Below are positions 47,009 through 62,000 of a stretch of DNA of 64,000 nucleotides, in pieces. Source of the stretch: Colius striatus (taxonomy: Eukaryota; Chordata; Aves; Coliiformes; Coliidae). Position 1 is the stretch's first letter. Every line of letters starts with the position of its first letter. Made by a program: the position numbers and the translations under genes. The stretch covers positions 8,692,867-8,756,866 of the forward strand of contig NC_084760.1 in the NCBI RefSeq assembly GCF_028858725.1, written 5' to 3'. The notes under the pieces were generated by a model, which did no database searches, was not told the DNA's origin, and saw only the letters and a list, made by a program, of their open reading frames with translations.

Positions 47009-50000
47009 GTAGGCAGCGCGGCGAGCGCCGGGGAGCGGGCGCCGGGCTCGCCTGCAGGCCACGGCCGGGCGGGGGTACGCGGTCGTGTATCGCCGGCTGC
47101 CCGGGCCGCTGCCTTTCGCGGCGCTCGGGTGTGCCCGCCCCGGGGCTGCCGCGGTGGTCGGAGGGCTCGGGGGCTGCTGCCGGGGCGCGGCGGCGGGACA
47201 GGTGCCGCGGCCGGGCCGAGGCGGCGGCGGGGAGGAGGGATGGGGTCCAGGGCAGTGGCGGAGGGGCAGTGCGGCGGCGAAGTGGCGGCCTTCGGGCGGC
47301 GGCCAGCTGGGCGGCTTCTCCTGTGTGCGATGGCGTTGAAAACTCCCTCGGAGCTGTAATTCCGTTGAAAACACGCAGGGTACGTGGGGCTGTGTGTTCT
47401 GCTGGATCGTGGAAGCCCACCCTTGAACTTTATGTCCGATGGCTGTGCGCTGTCCCTCTGGGTATCGCCCTCCCAAGTAGGTGCGTGTGAGGGGTCAGAT
47501 TGTCAGCGACAGCTTAGTCGATGTGGCATTGAGTTTGTTTTACAGAAGCATTGCTGTGCCTGCTGTGTTTACATGCATATGTGTGTGTGTTTGCTCATGG
47601 AATTCCACGTTAAAATTCATTCCTTATAGCTCTTATACTTTCTTTTGAATCACTGAAGCAAGAGAAGTGCCTCAAGACATGTGTGAGATGTCTTGAGAGA
47701 CAGCACTGGAAGGGAAGGTTTTGCTTCATAGGAAGGGAAACTGAGGACAGGTAGGGGCCCTCCTGTACAGCTGCATGGGAGCAGTGGCCCCTCACCAGCT
47801 GCGCTGAGCTTCGCACTGCTGAAGCAGAACCCCTTCCACACCTTGTAAGAACTAGTTGAGTTTGTGTGTTGGTCACTGTCCTGCCCCTGCTTTCCTCTAA
47901 TCTGGTTTGGGGAAGTAGGTTATTATCAGCTTCATGATGTTCTGATGACTGGTGGCTTTATTTTTTAATGAGACTTCCTCATTATCAGCATGAGAGATGG
48001 GGAGAGCTGTAACATTCTGGTGGCCTGTCCCTTACAAAGGTAAATGACAGGCTTGTTTACAAAACATACCTCATGTGGATGACATGTCCATTGCTAAATT
48101 GGGTCCTTCACCCTCACACCCAAGTTGCATAACTGAAAGATCAGAAGAATTACAAAGTAAACAATGTGCTCTTTATAGTTTAAAATATTAAGAAGGAAAA
48201 CTTGTTTTCCTTCTTTTTTTAGGGAGATGTGATGGATATATCGACTGTGTCAATTTTCAAGGCCACACAAACGTGGTCACTAGTTATGGTTTGCCACGTC
48301 ATTGGAAACAGTGGTGGTGTGCTGTATGACGTGCTCCTTCCTGAGATGTAGGTGGAGAGGGCAAATAGCTGTGGTTTAATTTAGCAATGTTCATCCCCTC
48401 TGTTGTTACTAGTCCCTTTTGTTTTCAAGACAAAACTCTGTTTACTTCAGTCGACTTTCAGCACCTGCACTGTTTCACAGCAAACTAAGCCTTACTTGGC
48501 AAGATTCAGACAGTAGGTCAATAATGCTTCCTGAAATTTAACTTACTCTCTAGCATATTAATTCATTAAATTATTTCTTTCCATATAGATGCTAAAAGTC
48601 CATACATTCTTTAAATCACTGCAATTTGATTATAAATGAGATATTTCCTCAGTCAATCTGTGTTAAATCTTTCACTTAAAAAAGATGGTCATTACAGATT
48701 AGATAAATAAGGAAAAAAGATTTAAAATCAATATTGTTTCTTCAGCAGTGGTTCCTTATTAAAACAAGTTGATTGTAGTTTTGTATAGCCATTGCATTTA
48801 GTCTGGCACTTTTCTTATTAACCAGGTAGAGATGCATATGCAATTACTTGTTGTTTTATGTGTGTTTTACAAATTCCTGTCTTGTTACTGTTACATGTAC
48901 AGTTTAATGATGATGTCTTATACTAGCCATTCAGTTGAAGGCTTAAGATGGAAATGTAGAGTGCTCTGATATTAAGGTGGGTTTAATGGCTGTAAATGCA
49001 TAAAAATGCATAAACCCAAATTCACCGTGTTTCCTTTCTCAAATGCTTGTGTCAGCTGTGGGCTGAAGGGATAATTTTGGTAACTGAGCCCTCTAAGGCT
49101 TTATAAGTAGTAGCTCTCCTCGTGTCTGTTGTTGTTCTTGTTCTAACTGGAAAACTAAGCTGCAAACATTTAGGTCCTGCTCTAGGATTTTGGAATGTGT
49201 TGCCTTGAGACACAGTAAAGAAAACTATTGTTTTGTACCTGCATAAGAGGCAGCTCCTGTTGAAATCTGCTTTTGGACTTGAGCAAACTGTGGTTGCAGA
49301 TGGTGGCTTCTGTCTGCTCAGTAGTTTTGAAGAGAACAAGTAGCGTGTACAGATTTTGTATAAGGTATTTTAATGATTATGGTAGGCTTTGCCCAAAATA
49401 TTGTAGATGAAAACACATTTTAAATAGGAAAAGTTTCTTAAAAGAACCCTTTGCTTTTATTAATCTTCCTTTTAAGCCACGTTGTGCTGTAGAGCCATGA
49501 CCTGAGCAGAGGTTCATTTGTGGTTATACATGGCTACGTGGATCCCTCTTCTGTGAGTAGGTATGCTAGACCAGATTGATGAATGAGGATCAGTTAAGCT
49601 CTCTAGTGCTTTTTCTGGTATGCTTTCATATAGACCACATAATTGCTACACAGCTTTGTCCTGCTGCTAATTGTTGCTAGTCAATAGTTCATCTCAACAC
49701 ATCTGAAAGACAGTACCTCTCCAGAACATGAAACAAACTGCCTCTGTCAATGAGAGGCAGTGCAGCTGGTGTTGTGGCAGCTCTTGGTTTGCAGTAGGTA
49801 CTGGTCATGACTGCTGCAGGCATGGGCTTGGTGAGGGTGATGTGCTAAGCTGCTGCTGGCTCCTGTCAGTTAATGAGGGGGCATTCACCAGAAGTTGTCT
49901 CCTTATACCAGCTGTGAATGTGATTTTTATTTTTATTTCTTCCCCAAAAGTTTGTTCCCAAGTGACCTGATCTAGGCCGATCTGCTTGAGCAGGGAGGTT

Positions 50001-53000
50001 GGACTGGATGGTCTTTAGGGATCCCTTCCAACCCCTCCCATTCTGTGATTCTGTCAAAAGACCATTAATTTTGGAAGGGCAAAGATTTCACACTCCCTAC
50101 CTCAGACTTCTTTGTATTGCCTCAATAAGGCAAAGCCTTTTAAGCTGTTGCTTCATATTTTTATGTCTATTTTTGGCACTTATAAAAGGACAAGCTATTT
50201 TCTGTCTTAGGATTTCAAAATGGATTAGTCAATGTATATCAGCCTGCTACCATATGGCTGATAAACCTCTCCCATCAATACTAAAGCTCAGCTGACTAAA
50301 GCACAGATTTCATCCTCTTCATGCTTCTGGAACATCCCTATTTTCTGAAATTTATAAGACAGCTACTTGGAATAATCTCTTTACTTTTTTTTGCCTAAGG
50401 ACTTTGACCCTTAGCCTGCTGAGAGATCAGACACCGGATCTTTTAGTCACTGTTGTTGTGGTGACAACCTCCCTCCTGCATGTGGGACGTTGCACCTCTT
50501 CTGAGCGAGTATTAGCACGGACGCACTTGAAGAATTGTGAACAGATACTTACAGTGACTCAAGTTATGCCAAGGGAGGTTTAGATTGGATATTAGGAAGA
50601 ACTTTTTCGCTGAGAGGGTTGTTAAGCATTGGAATAGGCTGCCCAGGGAGGTGGTCGAGTCACCATCCCTCGAGATATTGGTGCTGAGGGATATGGTTTA
50701 GTTTAAGGATGGGCCTGGCAGTGTGAGGTTAGTAGGTAGACTTGATGATCTTGAAGGTCTCTTCCGACTGTAATGATTCTGTCACATAGAGCCCACAAGC
50801 AACAGCACTTTCTTATTTTGTTTTGGGTGGAGTTTTTGTTTTCAGCAGACACTCTCATCTGGAATTTGACTTAAGGCACTGGGGGAGGAGGAAGAGCACA
50901 TTGAGGGAGGCATGGCGTATGTGTCCTGCACTCTGCACTTGCCGCTCAGGGATGGCGCTTTTAGATCTTGGATGCATCCATAACACGCTGAGATTGTGAT
51001 TCTCTTAGCTGTCATCTTCAATATACTGTCTGCTTTTCCTACAAACTATACTTCTGTCTCTGCTGTGTACTTTGTGTGACAAGTATTCCATGTCAGCAAG
51101 CATGCATCAGTTCTTTATTAATAAAGAACAGCCAGTAGGTGCTGTGCTGCTTAGTACCTTCCATGTATGAAATAATGATGGAATTCTAAAAAAACAACCA
51201 TTTGAATCGATGTTAAAAATTGATTAAAGCTGAAGACATTGTTTGGTCTCAGTGTGTTCAGTAAGCACCTTACATTTGCTAAGTTTTATCTCCCTTATTC
51301 TCCTCTGAACAGTTGTTTTGAATTGATAACCAAAGAGAGAGCCCCGTGCTTCCTGCTGCTCAGGGGGAAAAGAGGACTAGAAGTCTGTTGTTTCTAAGGG
51401 TGAGAGCAAAGAGAGAATAGAGTAATTAAAAATATCCCTTTTTTTTTGTTGTAACAGTTGTCAGTACTTTGTGTGAGTACAGGAGGCCTGTGGGTCTTGC
51501 TAAGGGATATGCATGAGATCCTGAAGATATAAAGCAGCTGGCCCTGTCCCTTGGCAAGTGGTACTTCCATTTGTTTTTGTAGCAGAAATCAAAGCAACTG
51601 TCAAACTGAATTTAAAAATAAAAGCAATTTTGCTTTTATGGCTGCCTCAGACAGTTGTCAGAGTACTTCAATCGTGCATTTCAGTTTTGTAAGAGCAACT
51701 GTTTTGTCTCCTTACTTGTGAGCAGCATAAAATGGGAACAGTTCACTGAAGCAGTGAATGATGAGCAACTTCATTGTTTCCGTTTGCTTTTATTTAAACA
51801 GAGACGTGTTCTTTGTCTAGTATGAAGAAAGGTTGCTGCAGATAATGATTCACAGGTTTCACAGAATGGTAGGGACCTCAAAAGATGATCTAGTCCAGCC
51901 CAACTGCCAGAGCAGGACCACCTAGAGTAGGTCACACAGGAACTCATCCAGGTGGGTTTTGAATGATCATATGGGAGTTGAACTAGATGATGTTTGGTGT
52001 ATCAAAACTACCTAAGATTTTGGCAGAGATGACTTTAAAATGGCAATGCTGTTCACCCAAGATTGAAGCTTTACCTCTTCCTCATTTGCCCGTTCTAGCA
52101 CTGGCAGGTTTAGGTTTGATAAGGTGATCACTGGCAGTATGGGGAGGATTGTCAACATTGCAAACTCAGAAGGATTCAGAAAGATAGGTGCAAAATAAGG
52201 AATGCAGAAGTGGTGAAGAGCATTAGTAATTTGGAGCTTCCCAGGTGCTTTGGGCTGCTGCAGGAACTGGTGGTAACACTTTGAAGTCACTCTGTGGTTA
52301 CGCTGGCCATGGGTCAGGCACGCTTGGCTCAGTGGTTGGATATTGAGCAGAGAGGGGAAAACCAAAGCCATCTGGATTTAAAGAGAGTCTCCCAAAATGT
52401 CATCCATGACACAACGCATCATATAATTGAAGGACCTTGATGTTTGTCTCAAACTGATTGTGCAGTTTCCATTTTAAAAGGTTTTTTCCAATATTACTGT
52501 CTAACATGTAGATAGTAGCATCATCAATAGACAAACAGTAGCAGAGGTGATTTGTATTTTACTAATAGTGTAAGTGGGATGAGTAGTTGAGAAATGTTTT
52601 ATGGGTTTTACTTATTTATGGGAAAACTGGATTAGATAAGTAATTGCATCCTTACTTATACTGTCTTGGACAGCAGAACTGTGGGAAGAAAATGTTTTTT
52701 GTTATATTTCTCCTGAGTAGGCCTCTAAATCTTACTTAAAATGAAGAAGAAAAAAATAATAGCAAGCATTAAAGTAAAAGGCATTTGCTGAAGCAGTAAA
52801 AGCTGTCAGGTTTATTCCTGTTTTTCCAGATGAGATAAGTCAACTTGAAAGATTAGATCTCTAGATTTATGTCAGCTGGTTCGGGTTTCTTTATTTGTTT
52901 ATTACATACTTACTTTTTCGAACAGAAGAACTAAAAATTGGTACAATGAAATAGCTGCTGTCCATTTGAGGAAGGTTTTGTCACATAGAACCTGGATCCC

Positions 53001-56000
53001 TTAAGTATGAATTTGTTTCACTGGTGATCCTGCAGTCATCTTTGTGTGCACAAAGTGCTGTTTCTTGTGTGATGAAGTACTGGGGACTGAGTCTTGCTGA
53101 ATTGGGACATTACCCTTTCCATACTTCCTAATATGGGTTTGATTATGTTGTCACCTACGTCATCTCTTCCCTTCTCTGAGCCACAGAATCACAAAATGTC
53201 AAGAATTGGAAGGGACCTCAAAAGATTATCTAATCCAACCTCCCTGCAGGACCATGTAGGTTGTAAGTCACACAAGAACTTGTCCAGGTGGATTTGAATG
53301 TCTCCAGAGAAGGAGACTCCACAACCCATCTGAGCAGCCCCTTCCAGTGCTCCCTCACCTCAACAGGGAAGAAGTCTTTCCTTGTATTCCTTTGGAATCT
53401 CTTCTGTTCCAGCTTGTACCCATTGCCCCTTGTCCTATCATTGGCCATCACTGAGAACAGCCTGGCTCCATCCTCCTGACACACACCCTTTATGTGAACA
53501 TGAATGAGGTCACCCCTCAGTCTCCTCCAAGCTAAAGAGCCCCAGCTCCCTCAGCCTTTCATCAGAAGGGAGATGCTCCACTCCATGCATCATCTTTGTG
53601 GCCCTGTGTTGAACTCTTTCCAGCAACTCCCTGTCCTTGAACTGAGGGGCCCAGAACTGGACACAATATTCTAGATGCAGTCTCACAAGGGCGTCTTTCT
53701 CCAGACTAAACCACCCCAACCCTCTAAGCCTTTTTTCATTTATCTATGCTTCTTTTTCTCAGCCTTTCTTCATAAACAAATGCTTCTTTGTCTTAAGATA
53801 CACTAAGTTACTTGATACCAAAAACTTGTTTTCTGATGCAGGCAGGTTTTTTATTATTCCTTGCTAATGAGCTAGTGAACTTCAATACAGATGGAAGAGA
53901 CAAAGTTTTTTGGTGGAGTCCAAATGCTGTTGCCTGTGTGATGTGACATTGTGAGCTTTGCAGAGTGTTTCGTTGACACCTTCCCCTGGCACCAGGAGGA
54001 TTGGGACAACTGACAGGAGCAAATTTCTGCACAGTCTGTCTGCTGTTTGGATTATATGAAGTTAAATTCTCAAACTTTGAGCTGTTGTTTATAGCTGTCA
54101 GAAAGCGCAAGAAGGAAAAGAGCTTTTCACAGTAGATTGAGACGAAAATTCCTTTGCAGGAAGGTTAGAGTAGCTTCCCTCACAGCATCGTGGAATTGTG
54201 TAGAGCTCTGGACTCCGAGCATGCTGCACAGCCTACAGTCAGATGGTGATACCAGGCTTTGTAATTTGAGGAAGGTAATTTGAGCAGTGTTTCTCCTTCT
54301 TTGTTGTTAGATAATTACAGGTGTGGGACGGACATCCAAACTTTGAACTCAATGTGTAGGATGGATTATGGAATCCTGTTCCTATGTGGTTGCTTAAAGA
54401 ATTAACATATTTGCACTTTTTCCAGTAAGTAGGATGGAGTAATGACTTTCTACCTAACTTTATTCATGAGGCATGATCCTTGAATTTCTTGTCTGTAGTT
54501 CTTATGGTTAGTCTGCTCTTCAGTTTGGTCAAGTTATTAGTCACTAATGCATGATGCTAGTGAGAGCACCTGGCAGGACAAATGATGTAACAAAACTTAC
54601 TAAAGGGAAAGGAAAGAGAAGATGCAGTAAATACAGATGATGCTGGTGATTCTCAAGTGGAAGACTGGAGAGGCTAACTAATGACTGTTCTGAATTTAGT
54701 AGGTTCAAATAACAGAGGCCCTGGGTAAATGTTTCTGTCTGGGCACATGCATTTTGCAGTCTAGCATAAAACTTCATCTTCTTGTACTACCAGCATGTCA
54801 TTTCTTCTCAAAGCTTACTGTGACCTCTTTTGGGAGTAGTCATGTAGAAGTCACAGGAGGTGACAGGATAAAGCTTTTCAGCGGTTGTTTAAAAGATGCA
54901 CATGATAAATGATTGGGGTTATTAGTCTTACACATCTTGTGTTTAAAGTCTGAAACTCTGATAAGGACACCTATGGTTTTCCTCATGTCTTGGATGCAAT
55001 TAATAATGTCAAACAACTTCTAGTGTCAGTTTCAGTTTGAGAAACTCTGTGACCACGCAACAAACATATTTTTCATAACTTTGTACTTGTATAACTGGTG
55101 AGATTTATCCAGTGGGAGTAATTTACATTGTTACTTGGATTATTAACTCCAGTGAAGAAGCTGGGGTGTGCTAAAACAGATTAGTTAGTTGAGGGGAGCT
55201 CTTTAAGAAGTGTTTCTATATTTCTGTATGCAATGCATATTAATTTTTGGGTTTTATTTCCATATCTTGCATTTTTTCAGCTGTCAAACGTTTGATGAAA
55301 GAGGCTGCAGAACTGAAGGATCCTACAGATCACTATCATGCACAGCCTTTGGAGGTTTGCTTCTCTATATGTTTGCAAGAGCTTGTAATTAGACTGTGTT
55401 ATAAAATTGTACCCTTAAGTTATCTGTATGCACACATAATTACAATGTATATATTTAGATACTAGTATATCTGTCAAGATTGATTCATTTCTTTTTTTGC
55501 ATATGATGGAAATCATAGAATCATAGAATGGTAGGGGTTGGAAGGGACCTTTAGAGATCATCTAGTCCAACCTCCCTGCAGAAGCAGGTTCACCTAAATC
55601 AGGTCACATAGGAACATGTCCAGGTGGGTCTTGAAGGCCTCCAAGGAAGGAGACTCCACACCCTCCCTGGGCAGCCTGTGCCAGGGCTCCCTCACCCTCA
55701 CAGTGAAATAGTTTTTTCTTATGTTTAAGTGGAACTTTTTGTGTTCCAGCTTCATCCCATTACCCCTTGTCCTGTTGCTAGCTACTATAGAAAAAAGGGA
55801 TGTGCCAACCTCCTGACACCTACCATTTAGATATTTGTAAATGTTAATAAGATCCCCCCTCAGTCTCCTCCAGACTAAACAGCCTCAGTTCCCGCAGCCT
55901 TTCCTCCTATGAAATCAACAGCAAAATTGCACTTCAATAGTATTATAGTCCCAAGTTGTTAGTGAAAGTACATAATACTGATTTTATGTTGCACCTGAGT

Positions 56001-59000
56001 AATTTTATCACATAGGTGTAATATGTTTATTTGTCCTTCTCCTTACTGAGACTACATAAGTTCATTATGTTTAAGTTAAGCTTTTTATACCCAAACCTGA
56101 CGTCTGTCTCAGTTGCTAAGTTGCTCAACAAGAAACACATAAAGCCTAGTTGATCTATGAGGGTTCACTATTTTGCATACAGAAAACCTATGCAAAGTGG
56201 CAATTCTGGATGCATTGTAAGAGAAGCTTAAACAGTGGCTTCTTTAAGTCCTCTAAACACTTACGGTTTTCGGCTGAGAGGACAGTGAGGTTTCGATGGT
56301 TAGAAGGTTAAACAGATCGGCTGGAGAGTTGGGCAGAGAGGAACCTCATGAGGTTCAACAAGGACAAGTGCAGAGTCCTGCACCTGGGAAGGAACAACCC
56401 CATTCACCAGTACAGGCTGGGGCTTGACCTGCTGGAGGGTGTAGGGATTTGATTTAGCTTTGCACAGAAAATAGCATGTGCCACAGTGCTCTAAAACACA
56501 CATATCATCTAGTTTTTGTCTGCACCTTTTATTTCCCCTTCCTGTGGTGAAATATGAAGTTTAATTCATGTTATTACTTGTGACTTTAGAATCATAGAAT
56601 GGTGGAGATTGGAAGAGATCTTTAGAGATCATCTAGTCCTTTAGAGATCATCTAGACTTACATGAAGGTGTTTCTTTCTGAGTTACAACAGTGGCAGACA
56701 AAAGGAAATGCTGGAAATTTTGACAGTTACCTCTCGTCCTTGAAAAAAGTAACTGGGTGTGCAGTCCCAGCCCTGTGATACCAGTGTTCAGCATTAGTTG
56801 AGAGATCTTTTTCACTGACAGCAAGCCTCATTCGGGCTGCTGTCCTAACAGTGGGAGTTGTTCTGCTTGGAAATAGGAAGCTGTGGGCATCATAAGATCG
56901 GATATACAAAGCCAAACATTGAACCTCAAAGAAACAGTGCTTAAAGAGAAGTCATATGTCCAGTGAAAACAATCTTCCAGATTTTGGAGTGTACCTGTTA
57001 TGCGGTAAGGGCACATTAGCTGTTTCAAAATTGTTTATGGAGAAGTAGAAGAGGATGAGAATTCTCTTGGGGTGTGAGCCAAGTCCCTGTGTTGACTTGG
57101 TCATGGCAGGGGCTTTGGGGAGGCTGTCGTTAATGCTGTTTCTTGGGATGAGTCTCCACTCAGTTCTTCAGTAGTAATTATTCAGTGGGTCACAGACTGA
57201 ATTTTCCCAGAAACTTTGTCCTGTGTTGGTTGCCTCAATCTTCATTTGCTTTTGACCTCTTATAGCTCCTGCTGTGCACTGTTTCTTTAGCTTGACCTTG
57301 TTCAAGAAAACAACGTTTACTTGCCTACTTTTGACACACCATTCTTTTGCTTTGTTTGTGTTTTTTCCTTCTCCCTTTGGTGGGGATATTTTAGGATAAT
57401 CTTTTTGAATGGCACTTTACTGTTAGAGGCCCTCCAGATTCAGATTTTGATGGAGGGATTTATCATGGTCGAATAGTGCTACCACCTGAATATCCCATGA
57501 AACCACCCAGCATTATTTTGCTGACAGTAAGTATGCTTACTGGTTTTTCTCTTTATATATGATCAATTTAACCATAGGTGTCTGAGAGAGAGATTCTTGG
57601 CATTTCAAGTGATGTTATTTCTGTAAGCAAGGTGGCAATTAACACTGCTAATTTTAGACTAGAAGTCTTTCAAAGTGGCTTTGGTATTCTGTAGTTACAT
57701 GCCATGGTTTAACCCCAACCAGCAACAAAGCACCGTGCAGCCCCTCGCTCAGCCCCCCACAGTGGGATGGTGTGGAGAATTGGAGGGAGGAAACTAAAAC
57801 TCATGGGTTGAGATAAAAATCATTTACTAACTAAAATGAAAATAAGGTATAATCACAACAACAATAATAATAACAGTAATGGAAAGAAATGTAACAGAGA
57901 GAGAGAAAGATAAAATCCAAGAGAAGAAAACCCACACTCATTGCAGTTGCCCACCATTCTCTGAATGATGGATGCCCAAGCAGTATTTGGCTCCTCTCTG
58001 CCAAGTCACCCCAGTTTATATACTGGGCATGACATCCTATGGTATTGAATAGTCCTTGGGCTAGTTGGGGTCAGCTGTCTTGGTCGTACTTCCTCCCAGA
58101 TTCTTGTGCTCCCCAGCCCACTCGCTGGCAAGGCAGAATGAGAAGCAGACAAGGCCTTGATGCTGTGCAAACACTGCTCAGCAATAACCAAAACATCTCT
58201 GTATTACCATCATTCTTTTCAGTGTAAACCCAAAACACAGTCCTCTACCAGCTACTAGGAAGAAAATTAACTCTACCTCAGCTGAAACCAAGAGAGTACA
58301 TGAAGCTTCACACGTAATAAATGGAAATTTTCTCCTGGAGTAGTCACATTCCTGATGGGATTGTCTAACCTGTTCTCTCCATGGGCCATCTTGGTCACAT
58401 CTAGGAAGGCAGGCCTGTGATTTAGGGCAGAAACACACATTTGTGCATAATTTTCTAGAGCTGTAGCTTTCCAGGCTCCCTGCATGTGATGTGTGGGTTT
58501 CAGGAGCAACAGCCAAGCCACCATGTCACACTGGGACATATGAGGTATCAGTTAAGGGTTTCTTCATGCACGGAGAAGCAGATGGCAGGCTTTGTTCAGA
58601 AAGCTGAAGGCCAGTTTTGTGAGGTTGGCAGTAATATAATTATCAAGTGTTGTTTTCATATAGATTCGTTAGATGATGATTTTACAACTTGTACCAAAAC
58701 CCAAGAGTTAACTTCCAGCATGTTTTATTATATCCTCCTTCTTGCTTTAAAGGCCAATGGCAGGTTTGAAGTGGGGAAGAAAATCTGTTTAAGCATCTCA
58801 GGGCATCATCCTGAAACCTGGCAACCTTCATGGAGTAGTAAGTAACAATTATTTGGAAAATGTTGCTTCTGTCTATTGAGCTTTCGACTGAAAGAAGAAT
58901 CACAAAGAATATGTGTGGTGGAAAAGGAGACAGATTTTTAGGGACTAAAAGTAAGGGAGAAATGTGAAGTCATGAAAGAGCAAGATAGGGAGATTTGGGA

Positions 59001-62000
59001 ATGGTATTAAGTAAGTGTGAGTTGAAAGGGTTGAGAAACTGAGGGGTGATGGTAACTTTTTATTTATTTGGATGCTCAAGCATTAAGAATTCTCAGACTA
59101 CTTAAAACACTATTTGGGTTTTTTATAAATTGTTCTTATAAAATACATCAAATACTGTTACTTTACTCCATTTTTTATAATCACTAAAACCAGCTTGCAT
59201 ATTGATAAGAGTCTGGTCAGCTTTTAACTTTGATGCTGTACTTCTGAACACTCGAGAGGGATGACAGCATCCAACATCCTATCTGTATTTTTTGGTACTT
59301 ACTTTCCTGTGATATTTGATGTATGAAATCTACTAGCAAAGTGGTTCTGAGTTCTTAAATTTCGTGACTACATGCAACAGAATGGAATCATTGTCAAAAG
59401 AGATGTTTTAAATGCCAGTTCTGTTATGACCTGTTATTAGTGTTTAAGCTCCTTCCCCAGCACAGTGACATAAAAGGAACAAATTGTACAGTATGCTGCC
59501 TAAAAGAAAACCACGGAGCTTCTCTGCACTAAATTGCAGAATTGACTTCTAATAGAAAACACACACAGAAAGAAGAATCCTCCTCTTCTTTTCATCCCCG
59601 TTTATATGTTAATTCTGCCTTACCTTTTTTTCTTCAGAACTAGTTTTTAAAGTCTGGAACTCTAATCTTTCTATTGATGAAATATTTCTGTGACAGCTTA
59701 TCTTTTCTATGTGTTGGCTGATGGTAGAATAAGTCCTTACCTTTTATGTGTTCTGTGATGTTTTAAACAATGAAGAAAACCTTGCTGTGCACAAAAAAAA
59801 CCCCCAGTGCTGCTTGTATGAAATTCAAACTGCTTCTTTGGACAAAATGAAGTTTTACAGGCAAAAGTGCAGCTTCTCTATACTGAGTGTAGAGTGAGAT
59901 GAAATAACAGTTGTTTCTTCAACCTTGTTTGTATCTCTGTTTTCCCATTTTAGTAAGAACAGCTTTATTAGCCATTATTGGATTTATGCCCACCAAAGGT
60001 GAAGGAGCAATAGGATCTCTAGATTACACACCTGAAGAAAGAAGAGCTCTTGCAAAGAAGTAAGCATTAAGTCCATTATTGTAGGTACATATATATATGT
60101 CCTCTCTTTTAGAGTAAGGTTCTTGAGTTGAAGGTAAGTCACTTAGGTTTGTTCTGTTGCTTTTATTCCAAATGTAACAAATGTTCTGTGCCTTGTAAAT
60201 ATTTGTTTTCCTGAGTATCCTGCTAACTTGGAGTCAAACAAAATAATTTGAGAGGCTGTGTTCCTTCCAGCAGTGTGTGGTCAGATTAGAGGTTTGTGTG
60301 AAATTCAGGCCTAGAGATGTAATTAACATTGTGATACAGTGGTAATTGCATCATGAAACAATGACAAATAATCCAAAGCAACTGCTTCTGAATGATTTTG
60401 AAGAAATGAAGATAAAATCAGATTTGAGACTATGATGAAATGATTATCTTAAGGAAAAGGGGAAAGCAGTGGATGTCGTTTCCCTTGACTTTTAGCAAGG
60501 CTTTTGGTGCTGTCGTCCTTGCTGCCCTCATAGGGAAACTCATGAAATCCAGCTTAGGTAGGGGCAAACATTCAGGAGGATTAAGAACTGGCTGAGCTGC
60601 CTGGCACATGGGATTGTGACAAGCAGCACAAAGTCCACCTGCAGGCTGGTCACTATTGGCGTAGTGCAGGGATCATTACTGGTGCCGGTGTCGTTAATGA
60701 CCTGGATGGTGGGGCAGGGTGGACACTCAGCAAGTTTGCAGACAGTATAAAACTGGGAGGAGTGGCAGATACACCAGAAGGCTGTGCTGCCATCCAGAGC
60801 AAATTCCAACAGGGCTGGAGGAATCTCATCAAGTTAAAGAGAAAAGCAAAGTCTTGCCCCTGGGAAGGAATAATGCCACTTGATCAGCTGGAAGGAAGCT
60901 TGGAAGGGGAGGACCTGGGGATTCTGGTGGGCACCAAGCTGATCATGAGGCAGCAATGTGCCCTTGCAGGAAAAATGACTAATGCTATCCTGGGTTGTAT
61001 TAGGAAGAGCACTGTCAGCAGGTTGAGGGAAGTGATCTTTCCTCTGTACTCAGCACTGGTGAGACATCCAGAGTGCTGAGTCCAGGTTGGGTCTGCGTCC
61101 AGGTCAAGGTACAAGATACAGACTTAACGGAGCAAATCCAGTGCAATGCCCCAAAGGAGAAAGGATGGAACATGTTTCACACAAGTAGGGGCTAAGAGAG
61201 CTAGAAGTGTTCAGTCTGCAGAACAGAAGGCTCAGGGGGTCTTATCCATGCATACAAATGTCTGAAAGGAAGGTGTAAAAAAGGCAGAGCCAGGCTTGTG
61301 TCAGTGGCACCCGATGACAGGACAAGTGACAGAATAAGAGGTGATGGGCCCAAAAAGAAACCCACAAAGTTCAGCCTGAATGCAAGAAAACACTTTTTTT
61401 ACTGTGAAGATGAACAGAGCACTAGTACAGGTTGTTCAGAGGTGGTTGAATCCCTGCCCATGGGGATGTTAAAAATGTGACTGGAAACACATCTGAGTAA
61501 TGTGTTCTGCTTGACCCTGCTTTGAGCAAGGAGGCTGGACTAGATGATCTCCAGAGGTCACTCCCAGCTTCAACAATCCTGTGATTATCCTTAAATGAAA
61601 TATTAGACCTGTTTGATTATTTTTTAATCTTTCTCCTTTCCCCATCTGGAGAGGAGAAGGTACTTGCAAGACCATATCCCTATCTTATAAGCCAAGTTAC
61701 TATATTCCAAACTGTAACAAGTACCTTATTTTGCAGGTGGATATGTGCTTATTTTGCCTGTACTCTGAGCTGATGGAAAGCTGCAACTTTCCTCTTAGCA
61801 TGGCACTGAGTCAAAGCTAATAAACCCTGGGTTTAGTGGGTTGGTCTTGATAGTGTACTATCAAGCCTGCGTGGTTTCTCATTGGCTTGGAGAGCTGCCT
61901 GCAGTGTGCCCTATGGACAAATTATGTATGCAAGAGAAGAGAGGTAATGCTCTCCCAGAAGCTGAAGTTACTGGATCCTATTTAATATTTGTAATAATAC

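Larger units (their letters stand above)
46500..47345. promoter_or_regulatory. UBE2J1: CpG island: UBE2J1 promoter and exon 1
   Basis: A CpG-dense block begins just after 46.5 kb and runs about 370 bp past exon 1. No TATA box is seen. The 360-codon open frame across it reflects GC composition. The island marks the likely transcription start between about 46.65 and 46.95 kb. Confidence 0.85.

Noticed and set aside
46408-47490. 360-codon + strand open frame across the UBE2J1 island
   Set aside because: Arg/Gly/Ala-rich composition from CpG DNA, overlapping the true UBE2J1 exon 1 and its donor; no domain recognised.
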